Positions 1 through 6,712 of a DNA stretch of 9,716 bases are shown here, one piece after another (within the stretch, counting starts at the first letter, position 1; each line of letters opens with the position of its first letter). The notes beneath the pieces were generated by a model that saw only the letters and a list, made by a program, of their open reading frames with translations, made no database searches and was not told the origin of the DNA. The position numbers were made by a program, and so were the translations under genes. This DNA comes from Thermogladius sp. (lineage in GTDB: Archaea; Thermoproteota; Thermoprotei_A; Sulfolobales; Desulfurococcaceae), in assembly GCA_009904025.1 (NCBI GenBank), contig WYEE01000015.1, positions 1-9,716 of the forward strand, in the 5' to 3' direction.

Positions 1-28
1 AAAGAGTATAGGCGATTAGAGACGGGGA

Positions 29-1132
29 GTGAAGCAGGCAGTTTTATCCCCCGGTAAACCACTGCAATTACGCTGGAGTGAGTTGTTGCCTCCAGCTACT
101 CTTCCTCTGGTTAAGGCGAGTGGGTTTCAGGCGGGGACTGGTGAGGGGCATGCCACGTGCTTGGTTTGCGAGAGGAGGTGCAGGATACCTGAGGGGAGGG
201 TCGGAGCCTGCTGGAACTTCAAGAACGTGAACGGCACTATATATCCAGTAGCCTACGGGCTACTAAGCGCTGTTGAGCTCAGGCCAATAGAGATTAAGCC
301 ATTATTCCACTACTGGCCTAACTCGATCGCCCTAACCTACAGCGGCTACGGTTGCAACTTCTACTGCCCATGGTGCCAGAACGACCATCTAAGCTTTAGT
401 AAACCCCCTGTTAAAGGGGAGAGTGTCCCGCCTGAGAGGCTTGTGGAGTTGGCGATCCTGCATAGTGCGGACGGGTTGTCGGCTAGCTTCAACGAGCCTG
501 CCACTATAATCGACTACGTTATAGACGCAACCATAGAGGCGAGGAAGAGAGGCCTCTATTCTATGGTTGTAACCAACATGTATTACACTACTATATCCCT
601 CAAGGGCTTAATCAAGGCGGGTGTAGATGGTTTCTCAGCTGATATCAAGGGCTGTCCGATGATGAAGAGGGCTTTAAGCGGCGTGAACCACGAGGTCGTG
701 TTCAGGAATGCGAAGATGGTTTTAGATGCTGGAGGGCATGTTGAGATGGTCTACCTGGTTGTGACAAACACTAATGACAGCGAGGAATGCTACAAGTGGA
801 TTATAGATAGACACCTAGACTACCTTGGAGAAGACGTGCCCCTCCACGTGAACAGGTATTACCCCGCGCACAGGTGGGTTGAGCCCCCGACGCCTCTAGA
901 GAAGTTGATGGAGATAAAGAAGTACGCTGAGTCAAGCGGGCTGAGGTACGTGTATGTGGGTAATGTAGGTAGCAGCGAGCTCGAGACCACGAGGTGCCCG
1001 AGGTGCGGTAAAACACTAGTGGTGAGGAGGAATTACAGGGTGGTGAGCTTCAACATGGTTTACGAGGAGGGGAAGTATAAGTGCCCGAGGTGCGGGATGA
1101 CTATCACGATAAAGGGTAGGTATATACCATGA
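29..1132 (+). CDS. AmmeMemoRadiSam-type radical SAM enzyme (PflA-like, COG1180)
   Basis: Predicted cytoplasmic radical SAM protein of 367 residues; its substrate is not known. The [4Fe-4S]/SAM motif CX3CX2C is seen as C109, C113 and C116 inside GYGCNFYCPWCQN. An N-terminal cysteine cluster (C44, C47, C51, then a GACWN segment) and the PIEIKPLFHYWPNS stretch are typical of the enzyme found beside AMMECR1 and MEMO proteins. A C-terminal zinc ribbon is formed by two CPRCG knuckles (C323/C326 and C352/C355), as is usual in this family. The GTG at 29 is the first start after an in-frame TAG at 17-19. A TTG at 83 is an alternative that would still keep all motifs. The stop codon overlaps an ATG (ATGA, 1129-1132) that opens the frame leading to iorA, so the gene is probably co-transcribed with iorAB. 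AMMECR1 and MEMO partners are not in the window. The family call is firm; the function is open. Confidence 0.85.
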   Translation: MKQAVLSPGKPLQLRWSELLPPATLPLVKASGFQAGTGEGHATCLVCERRCRIPEGRVGACWNFKNVNGTIYPVAYGLLSAVELRPIEIKPLFHYWPNSIALTYSGYGCNFYCPWCQNDHLSFSKPPVKGESVPPERLVELAILHSADGLSASFNEPATIIDYVIDATIEARKRGLYSMVVTNMYYTTISLKGLIKAGVDGFSADIKGCPMMKRALSGVNHEVVFRNAKMVLDAGGHVEMVYLVVTNTNDSEECYKWIIDRHLDYLGEDVPLHVNRYYPAHRWVEPPTPLEKLMEIKKYAESSGLRYVYVGNVGSSELETTRCPRCGKTLVVRRNYRVVSFNMVYEEGKYKCPRCGMTITIKGRYIP

Positions 1133-1282
1133 GTCAGTGGGAGGAGATTCGCTCATCTTTCACGGCGACCGAAAGCTCATCATCAAAACCTAGATATAGC
1201 CCGGCGCTGTTTTTAATTAAGCAAGGGGTGGTCAGGTTTACACGGGCTATTCAACTCGCCCCCAGGCACCAGGCTCGCGTTA
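1129..1282 (+). other. Probable displaced 5' coding end of iorA (one base out of frame)
   Basis: Just upstream of the iorA ATG, its own frame reads PPGTRLAL-MGNEA. The family normally has PG followed by a hydrophobic strand and then MGNEA, so coding almost certainly begins earlier. In that frame, however, there is no ATG, GTG or TTG between 1282 and the TAA at 1214-1216. Another frame is open from an ATG at 1129 (overlapping the previous stop) and contains a GTG at 1228 followed by VRFTRAIQLAP. Removing one C from the run of five at 1259-1263 joins the two into VRFTRAIQLAPGTRLALMGNEA. This would add 18 residues (start at GTG 1228) or 51 residues (start at ATG 1129). Either the gene carries a one-base insertion or the sequence has a homopolymer error. 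Confidence 0.55.
1190..1198 (+). promoter_or_regulatory. Possible TATA box for iorAB
   Basis: CTAGATATA preceded by an A-rich CAAAAC stretch. It lies 38 nt before the GTG at 1228, which would give a leaderless or nearly leaderless transcript. The same CTAGATATA lies 37 nt before the GTG at 7674 on the other strand. A second AT-rich stretch (TTTTTAATTA, around 1210-1219) is an alternative box that would start transcription nearer 1240. Confidence 0.35.
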
Positions 1283-3100
1283 ATGGGTAACGAGGCTATA
1301 GCCCGCGGAGCGTTCGAGGCAGGGGTCAGGGTCGTCACGGGGTATCCCGGCACGCCTTCAAGCGAGGTAATCATGACCTTCCACGAGGAGGGGCAGGGGC
1401 TACCGATCTACGTTGAGTGGGCTGTCAACGAGAGGGTTGCGTTCGAGATAGCCTACGGGGCGGCGCTGGCTGGGGTGAGGGCACTGGTTACAATGAAAGC
1501 ACCAGGGCTGAACGTAGCGAGCGACCCCATTGTCTCAGCAGCATACTCAGGGGTTGAGGGAGGGCTAGTCGTGCTCGTCGCAGACGACCCGGGTCCACAT
1601 ACAACTCAGACAGAGCAGGATAGCAGGTGGTATGCCAAGCTGTCTAAGCTACCAATGTTCACGGCTTCAACTCCAGCTGAAGTGAAAGACACTGTGAAGA
1701 AGTTGTTTAGACTAAGCGAGGAACTAAAGCTACCCGTAATACTCCGCACGACCACGAGGCTCAACCACGCTGTCGGGGAGGTTGTTCTCGGCGAGGTCGA
1801 GGTACTGAACCCCAGGCCCTCCTTCAGAAAGGATCCGCCGAGGTTCGTCAGGGCGGGGATGAGATGGAACCTTGAGAGGCATATCTGGTTGGACAATGTG
1901 TTAGCTAGAGTTGAAGAGGCCGCGTCGAAGCTCTCGTTTAACAGCGTGGAGGGTGGGGGAGACCTCTGTGTCGTGACGGAGGGCGTGGCTTTCACCTACG
2001 TCAAGGAATCCCTCGGGGAGATCGAGGGTAGGAGTGTGAGGGTCATTAAGGTAGACCAGATCTACCCGCCGCCGAAATCCTTCCTGAGGAGGCATCTAGC
2101 TGAGTGCAGGAGAGTACTCGTGGTAGAGGAGCTGGATCCCTACCTTGAATCCGAGGTTAAGAAGATCGCCTTCGAGGAAGGGCTCAAGTTTGAGGTCGCC
2201 GGCAAAGAGGAGGGGTTGCTCCCCTTTGAGGGAGAGTTGAACCCAGCCCTCGTGAGGGAGGCTTTATCCAGGTGGCTTAACGTAAACACTGGGAGCAAGC
2301 CCCCGAAGCAATATGAAGCGACGGTGCCCGAGAGGCCTCCACCACTATGCCCCGGTTGCCCGCACACCTTCAGCTACCTCGCCCTCAAACTAGGTATCGC
2401 TAGGGCGGGCTTCAAGCTGAGCGAGGTTCCCGTTTTCGGCGACATCGGGTGCTACGCTCTAAGCGTTAACAAACCGATTGAAGCCATTTGGACCGAGCAT
2501 AGTATGGGGGCGAGTATTTCGATGGCCATGGGTTTGAAGATAGCGGGTTATGATAAGCCGGTTGTAGCCACGATAGGGGACTCAACCTTCTTCCACGCGG
2601 GCATACCAGCGCTGATAGAAGCCGTGCACAAGAGAGTTGACCTATTAGTGTTGGTACTAGACAACAGGGTTGTAGCCATGACGGGGCACCAGTCAACTCC
2701 ATCATGGGAGGTGACGGAGTCCGGTAGGAATGCCAGGAGGGTTGAGATAGTTGACGTGGTTAAGTCGATCGGCGTCGACGAGGTAGTAGTCGTCGACCCA
2801 TACGACCTCGACAAGATAGTTGAAGCAGTCTCCTCGTTGATCAGAAGACCCGGGGTGAAGGTGATTGTAGCCCGGCACCCGTGCCGGCTAATGGAGGTGA
2901 GGGGGCTGAAAACAATTAGGAAATTCAGGGTTATAGAGGACAAGTGCACTGGCTGTAGAGCGTGCGTGAACGTCACGGGTTGCCCGGCTCTATACTTTGA
3001 GGGCGGGAAAGTGAGGATACTGGGGGACGATTGCACTGGATGCGGCTTGTGCGCGAGGTTCTGCCCCTACAACGCTATAGTGGAGGAGGACGGGGGTTGA
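1283..3100 (+). CDS. iorA: Indolepyruvate:ferredoxin oxidoreductase, alpha subunit (IorA)
   Basis: Large subunit of the oxygen-sensitive cytoplasmic enzyme that oxidatively decarboxylates indolepyruvate and other aryl-pyruvates to aryl-acetyl-CoA while reducing ferredoxin. The N-terminal pyrimidine-binding region carries GNEAIARGAFEAGV and GYPGTPSSE (about residues 2-30). The thiamine diphosphate half has CPGCPHTF near residue 356, GDIGCYAL, and the Mg-binding GDS followed about 25 residues later by LDN (about 432-460). The C-terminus holds two ferredoxin-like [4Fe-4S] motifs: CTGCRAC-X5-CP from about residue 555 and CTGCGLCARFCP from about 583. At 605 residues the reading from this ATG is slightly short for the family, and conserved residues continue upstream, so the true N-terminus probably lies before 1283 (see the entry at 1129-1282). 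No ribosome site precedes this ATG. The stop overlaps the iorB start by 4 nt. Family assignment is very secure; only the start is in doubt. Confidence 0.95.
   Translation: MGNEAIARGAFEAGVRVVTGYPGTPSSEVIMTFHEEGQGLPIYVEWAVNERVAFEIAYGAALAGVRALVTMKAPGLNVASDPIVSAAYSGVEGGLVVLVADDPGPHTTQTEQDSRWYAKLSKLPMFTASTPAEVKDTVKKLFRLSEELKLPVILRTTTRLNHAVGEVVLGEVEVLNPRPSFRKDPPRFVRAGMRWNLERHIWLDNVLARVEEAASKLSFNSVEGGGDLCVVTEGVAFTYVKESLGEIEGRSVRVIKVDQIYPPPKSFLRRHLAECRRVLVVEELDPYLESEVKKIAFEEGLKFEVAGKEEGLLPFEGELNPALVREALSRWLNVNTGSKPPKQYEATVPERPPPLCPGCPHTFSYLALKLGIARAGFKLSEVPVFGDIGCYALSVNKPIEAIWTEHSMGASISMAMGLKIAGYDKPVVATIGDSTFFHAGIPALIEAVHKRVDLLVLVLDNRVVAMTGHQSTPSWEVTESGRNARRVEIVDVVKSIGVDEVVVVDPYDLDKIVEAVSSLIRRPGVKVIVARHPCRLMEVRGLKTIRKFRVIEDKCTGCRACVNVTGCPALYFEGGKVRILGDDCTGCGLCARFCPYNAIVEEDGG
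3082..3089 (+). promoter_or_regulatory. Ribosome binding site fixing the iorB TTG start
   Basis: GGAGGAGG ends 7 nt before the TTG at 3097. It lies inside the 3' end of iorA and selects this TTG over the longer upstream open frame. Confidence 0.7.
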
Positions 3101-3720
3101 GGGAGGTCGTCAACATCCTGATAGCCTCGGTGGGGGGTCAAGGGGGCTTAACACTATCCAGGATCATCGCGGAGGCCTCCGTGATACAGGGCTTGAGCGT
3201 GAGGACTGGCGAGACCCTGGGTATGGCGCAGAGGTTCGGTAGCGTCCTAAGCTTCGTTAGAGTGGGTGAGAGAGTTTTATCCCCGATCTTCGGCCGAGGC
3301 GAGGCAGACTTCCTACTGGGCCTGGAGTTAGTTGAGACGTTGAGGGCTGTGGGGTATTTGAGGAACAGTGGGTTGGCGATAGCCGCCGACGAATACAAGC
3401 CGCCGGTCATTAGTAGCCTAAGGCCCGCCCCGGGCTGGAGTAAGGATAGTGTTGCCAGGACTTTAAAAGAGGTGCTTGGGGACGGGCTACTGCTCATCCC
3501 GGCTAGGAGGCTGGCCGTGAAAGCCGGGTCACACAGAGCTATCAATGCGGTTCTGCTAGGAGTCCTGAACGCTTCAGCACAACTATTCACCCACAGAGTT
3601 GTAGAAGAGGCTATCAGCCGAGTCCTACATGGCAAAGCCGTTGAAATATCCGTGAAAGCCTACTACGAGGGCTTCAACTTATACAAGGAGTCGATGAGAG
3701 AGGGGTGTAGAGGAGGGTAG
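3097..3720 (+). CDS. iorB: Indolepyruvate:ferredoxin oxidoreductase, beta subunit (IorB)
   Basis: Small subunit of the IorAB complex, corresponding to the gamma domain of 2-oxoacid:ferredoxin oxidoreductases. The predicted protein has 207 residues, normal for IorB. The N-terminal IASVGGQGGLTLSRII and the following GETLGMAQRFGSV are the family's hallmark segments, in the first 50 residues. The open frame reaches back to 3031 inside iorA, but the extra residues are non-homologous. The TTG at 3097 has a strong GGAGGAGG site at the right distance and overlaps the iorA TGA as TTGA, implying translational coupling and stoichiometric synthesis. The next gene starts 5 nt after its stop. Most orthologues have QRGGSV where this protein has QRFGSV, a minor change. 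Confidence 0.92.
   Translation: MREVVNILIASVGGQGGLTLSRIIAEASVIQGLSVRTGETLGMAQRFGSVLSFVRVGERVLSPIFGRGEADFLLGLELVETLRAVGYLRNSGLAIAADEYKPPVISSLRPAPGWSKDSVARTLKEVLGDGLLLIPARRLAVKAGSHRAINAVLLGVLNASAQLFTHRVVEEAISRVLHGKAVEISVKAYYEGFNLYKESMREGCRGG
3712..3717 (+). promoter_or_regulatory. Ribosome binding site for the NTPase gene
   Basis: GGAGGG at the very end of iorB, 8 nt before the TTG at 3726. It supports that TTG as the start; no other in-frame start lies near the conserved N-terminus. Confidence 0.6.
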
Positions 3721-3725
3721 GGGTC

Positions 3726-4271
3726 TTGGAGATAAGGCTCTGCGTAGGCACTTTAAACCCAGCTAAGATTAGAGGTGTAGTATCCGCTTTCGAAAACTAC
3801 TTCAAGGTAGCCGATGTCAAGGGATTCAGGGTTGAAACCGGCCTCCCCCCGCAACCCATCGGACTAGACTACATTATTAGAGGAGCCGAGCTGAGGGCTA
3901 GAGGGGCTATGAAAGAGGGCTGCGACTTCAGCGTGGGTGTCGAGGCAGGCTTCTACGAGTTGAACTCAGCGTTCTACGATGTTGAGGCAGCGTACGTTGT
4001 CTCGAGGGAGCACGGCGAGTCATTAGGCTTCTCCCCGTCCTTCCCCGTCCCAAGGTGGTTTGTAGATGAGATAAAGCGGGGTAGGTTTAGAGAGCTGGAG
4101 GAGATAGTAGACTACCTTTTCTCAACGAAGAACATCGGGGATAAAACAGGGTTTATATCAATCTTGACTAAAGGGGTGGTGGTTAGATCCGAGCTCTCAA
4201 AGCTCGCAACACTAATGGCTTTAACGAAGATCTTGAATAAAGACCTGTATGAGAAGCCTGTTGAAGGCTAG
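3726..4271 (+). CDS. Inosine/xanthosine triphosphatase, YjjX/DUF84 family
   Basis: Predicted house-cleaning nucleotidase of 181 residues that hydrolyses non-canonical ITP and XTP, keeping deaminated purines out of nucleic acids. The N-terminal CVGTLNPAKIRGV corresponds to the family's nucleotide-binding GTxNPxK segment (about residues 6-18). Further family blocks are LPPQPIG...RGAELRARGA (about 40-60), DFSVGVEAGFYE (about 66-78, with the conserved acidic residue) and NIGDKTGFISILTKGVVVRSEL near 136-158. It starts with TTG 5 nt after iorB behind a good ribosome site, so it is the last gene of the ior cluster. The link to IorAB is likely co-transcription rather than shared chemistry. Its TAG stop lies within the CTAG shared with the convergent sudA stop. 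Confidence 0.87.
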   Translation: MEIRLCVGTLNPAKIRGVVSAFENYFKVADVKGFRVETGLPPQPIGLDYIIRGAELRARGAMKEGCDFSVGVEAGFYELNSAFYDVEAAYVVSREHGESLGFSPSFPVPRWFVDEIKRGRFRELEEIVDYLFSTKNIGDKTGFISILTKGVVVRSELSKLATLMALTKILNKDLYEKPVEG

Positions 4272-5683
4272 CTCTTCCTCTTAGCTGAAACATACTTATC
4301 TACCTCCTCGGCAGCCCTCTTCCCATCAGCCATAGCCTCAACCACTGTCGACTCCCCTCTAATCGCGTCGCCTCCAGCGAAGACGCCGGGGATGCTTGTC
4401 ATCAAGTGCTCGTCCACTACAATAGTCCCGTCCTCCCTGAACTTCAAGCCTGTTTCAGCCATTAGCAGCTTATTCGGCTCCAACCCTATGGCTATTACCA
4501 CTGTGTCAGCCGGTATCTCCACAAACCTCCCAGTCCCCCTAATCCTCTTCTTACCCCTCCCGTCCACCTCGCCTGTAGGCTCCATCACCTCGAACTTGAC
4601 TGCTTTAACAAACCCGTTCTCATCGCCTATGAACTCGACTGGCTGGAGGTAGTACTTGAATTCAACGCCCTCCTCCTCCGCGTGGAGCACCTCATCCCTC
4701 CTCGCAGTCTTCAACATGTCTTCTCTACCCCTCCTGTAGACGATTACAGGCCTGCTACCCATCCTCAACGCAACCCTAGCAGCGTCGATACCCGTGTTCC
4801 CCCCACCTATGATAACTGTGGTCCCACCTACGGTGATAGGTGTGTCCCATTCGGGGAACAAGTTTGCCCTCATCAAGTTGACCCTTGTGAGGAATTCGTT
4901 CGCCGTGTAAACGTTGTTTAACTCAATGCCCGGTATCTCGAGCATCTTTGGGGCGCCGGCCCCAGACCCTATGAATACAGCATCGTAATCTCTCGTGAGC
5001 TCGCTTAAAAGGACTGTTTTGCCGACAATATGGTTTAACTCAAAGACCACCCCTAGCTTCTCGAGCTTCTCAACCTCGTTCTCCAACACGCGCCTAGGCA
5101 ACCTGAACTCGGGTATACCGTATGCTAAGACCCCGCCAGGCTTGTGTAGAGCCTCATATACGACGACCTCGTATCCCTTAAGCCTCAGCCAGCCCGCGAC
5201 TGATAAGCCCGCCGGCCCGGAGCCCACTACTGCTACCCGCCCTCTAGGAGCCCCCTTAACCATCATCCCCTCTAGGATTTTTTCCTCTAGCCCAGTCTCC
5301 CTCGCGTAGTCCCCTATAAACCTCTCCAGCAACCCGACCGACACTGGTTCACCTATTTTACCCACAACACAGTTGCCCTCGCAGAACCATTCCTGCGGAC
5401 ACACCCTACCTGTTATCGATGGGAAGAGATTGTCCTCGTAGACTGCTCTAACCGCCTTCTCGATATCCCCCTTCACTATGTTTTCGATGAAAGAGGGTAT
5501 CTTGACGTGGAGCGGGCACGACTTAGAACAGGGTGCGAACCACAGGGGGCATTTCAAGCATCTCCCGGCTTCCTTGACGGCTGTCTCGTAGTCGTATCCT
5601 TCGACCACCTCGTTGAAGTCCCTCACCCTAGCATCCGGCGGCCTCACCTTCGGCGGGAACCTCTTCTTCACAACGCGGGACAA
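4268..5683 (-). CDS. sudA: SudA/NfnL-type NADPH flavoprotein (GltA-like, FAD and [4Fe-4S])
   Basis: Large subunit of the sulfide dehydrogenase / NADH-dependent ferredoxin:NADP oxidoreductase family; many databases call it glutamate synthase small subunit. It has 471 residues from the TTG at 5683, the expected length. Cluster 1 ligands are C42, C45, C52 and C56 (CX2CX6CX3CP, as I recall it from Pyrococcus SudA). Cluster 2 lies in RVCPQEWFCEGNCV, C95 to C105, with a Glu in CPQE as a candidate non-Cys ligand. FAD binding is shown by GSGPAG at 154-159 and the final AGGDAIRGEST (about 436-446). NADPH binding is shown by GGGNTG at 293-298 with YRR downstream. The long upstream open frame runs into sudB, but GAGGTG 6 nt before the TTG and the start of homology fix this start. 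sudB ends 11 nt upstream, so the two are co-transcribed. No glutamate synthase large subunit is nearby, which favours the Sud/Nfn role. Confidence 0.9.
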   Translation of the reverse strand: MSRVVKKRFPPKVRPPDARVRDFNEVVEGYDYETAVKEAGRCLKCPLWFAPCSKSCPLHVKIPSFIENIVKGDIEKAVRAVYEDNLFPSITGRVCPQEWFCEGNCVVGKIGEPVSVGLLERFIGDYARETGLEEKILEGMMVKGAPRGRVAVVGSGPAGLSVAGWLRLKGYEVVVYEALHKPGGVLAYGIPEFRLPRRVLENEVEKLEKLGVVFELNHIVGKTVLLSELTRDYDAVFIGSGAGAPKMLEIPGIELNNVYTANEFLTRVNLMRANLFPEWDTPITVGGTTVIIGGGNTGIDAARVALRMGSRPVIVYRRGREDMLKTARRDEVLHAEEEGVEFKYYLQPVEFIGDENGFVKAVKFEVMEPTGEVDGRGKKRIRGTGRFVEIPADTVVIAIGLEPNKLLMAETGLKFREDGTIVVDEHLMTSIPGVFAGGDAIRGESTVVEAMADGKRAAEEVDKYVSAKRKS

Positions 5684-5689
5684 GCCTCC

Positions 5690-5695
5690 CACCTC
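5690..5695 (-). promoter_or_regulatory. Ribosome binding site fixing the sudA TTG start
   Basis: On the minus strand GAGGTG stands 6 nt before the TTG at 5683, overlapping the sudB stop codon. It supports translational coupling of sudB and sudA. Confidence 0.6.
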
Positions 5696-6518
5696 ACCTT
5701 GCGAGGTATTTCTCCAAGGCCATCTTCTCAACCCTCTTGAATCTGGCGTCTCTTCTAAGTACGTCATCCCAGTCCACGAGATGGGCGTTGAACCAGGGGC
5801 CGTCTCTACAAGCGTAGGCTATCCCCCCGTTGTACCTCACTCTACATGAGCCGCACATGCCTGTCCCGTCGACCATGATCTGCCTTACGAGCGTGTAGAC
5901 CCTGACGCCCCTAGCCGTGGTCGCCTCAGCCAGTTTCTTGAGGCTTGGTAGCGACCCTCCAGCGTATACAGCCTTCACATCTCTCCTCGCAAACAGCTCC
6001 CCAAGCAGGTCTATGAAATGGCCTTTGAAGCCCGCGGATCCGTCTAATGTAGTAACATAGTGTTCGTCCACTAGCTTCTTAGTCAGATATTTATCGGGGT
6101 AAACCTCGTTCTCGCTCTTGAATGTCTGGATGGAGATAACCTTGTTCCCCAGCCTGCTCAGCTCTACTGCCAAGCCGAGTTGCTCAGCGTGACCGCACAC
6201 AGCGTCGGAGGCTAATACGACTGTCCCGTAGTAGGCGAGTGGAGCCGGGTTACCTAGCGGGCCTGCCACCGCGTAGATGCTGTCGCCTACACTATACTCC
6301 CTGTACAGCTGGGTGGACGTCTTGCCCAGTTTCTTAATGAACATCCCGACCCTGCCGTCTTCGACGGTCGCAACAGACATCGGGATGCGCTCCCCCCTCT
6401 CACTCACCATGATTATCACGAATTGACCCGGCCTCCAATGCCTCACTACATGAGGGGCCTCGACCTCTATGTAGTAGTCCTGGTCATTCAAGTCCTCCTT
6501 CCCGGTTATCCTGTACAT
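5694..6518 (-). CDS. sudB: SudB/NfnS-type ferredoxin-NADP reductase subunit (FAD, [2Fe-2S])
   Basis: Small subunit partner of SudA, 274 residues, related to PyrK and ferredoxin-NADP reductases. An FAD-binding barrel comes first: RPGQFVIIMV then GERIPMSVA (residues 29-50) and GPLGNPA (about 86-92). The [2Fe-2S] site near the C-terminus reads VDGTGMCGSCRV...YACRDGP, giving C222, C225 and C237. D217 sits where this family uses an aspartate as fourth ligand. TLDGSAGFKGHF (about 158-168) and HLVDWDDV also match the family. The notable difference is at residues 101-113. There the usual glycine-rich nicotinamide loop (GGGVGVA in Pyrococcus SudB as I recall it) is replaced by LASDAVCGHAEQ, and the later GPxxMM motif is AGGSLPSLKK. 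The ATG at 6518 has GGTG 6 nt upstream. It is first in a sudB-sudA operon with its own TATA box. Confidence 0.88.
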   Translation of the reverse strand: MYRITGKEDLNDQDYYIEVEAPHVVRHWRPGQFVIIMVSERGERIPMSVATVEDGRVGMFIKKLGKTSTQLYREYSVGDSIYAVAGPLGNPAPLAYYGTVVLASDAVCGHAEQLGLAVELSRLGNKVISIQTFKSENEVYPDKYLTKKLVDEHYVTTLDGSAGFKGHFIDLLGELFARRDVKAVYAGGSLPSLKKLAEATTARGVRVYTLVRQIMVDGTGMCGSCRVRYNGGIAYACRDGPWFNAHLVDWDDVLRRDARFKRVEKMALEKYLAR

Positions 6519-6562
6519 AATGACACCATTTGGTTAACCTAACGAATACTATATGACTAGAG

Positions 6563-6575
6563 GTATATAAATAAC
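6563..6575 (-). promoter_or_regulatory. TATA box for the sudBA operon
   Basis: On the minus strand this reads GTTATTTATATAC, a good archaeal TATA element. A start of transcription about 26 nt downstream would fall near 6543, leaving a leader of about 25 nt with GGTG before the sudB ATG. The segment is nearly symmetric (TATATAAATA on the plus strand), but no plus-strand gene follows. The remaining stretch to 6712 shows no gene. Confidence 0.6.
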
Positions 6576-6712
6576 TGCCTGTAAACTAGTTCGCGTATAT
6601 ATGCATTAAAATTAGGATGTCAAAGCCTCGCCACTCACTATCTTGCCAGGGTGCAGGGGAAACGTGACAGGGTTCACCCAGGGGAGGCGGAAGCCATGAG
6701 GACTACTTGCCT

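Noticed and set aside
5512..5563. CX2CX6CX3CP spacing in the first cluster motif of SudA looked two residues longer than in glutamate synthase small subunits.
   Set aside because: As I recall the sequence, Pyrococcus SudA has the same spacing (CLQCPVEYAPCIKGCP), so it is normal for the Sud/Nfn branch.
6601..6712. Gap between the COG0731 radical SAM gene and the sudB promoter was examined for a small RNA or short gene.
   Set aside because: Only a 16-codon frame and a weak GGGTG...CACCC pairing were seen, neither with a suitable promoter or ribosome site.
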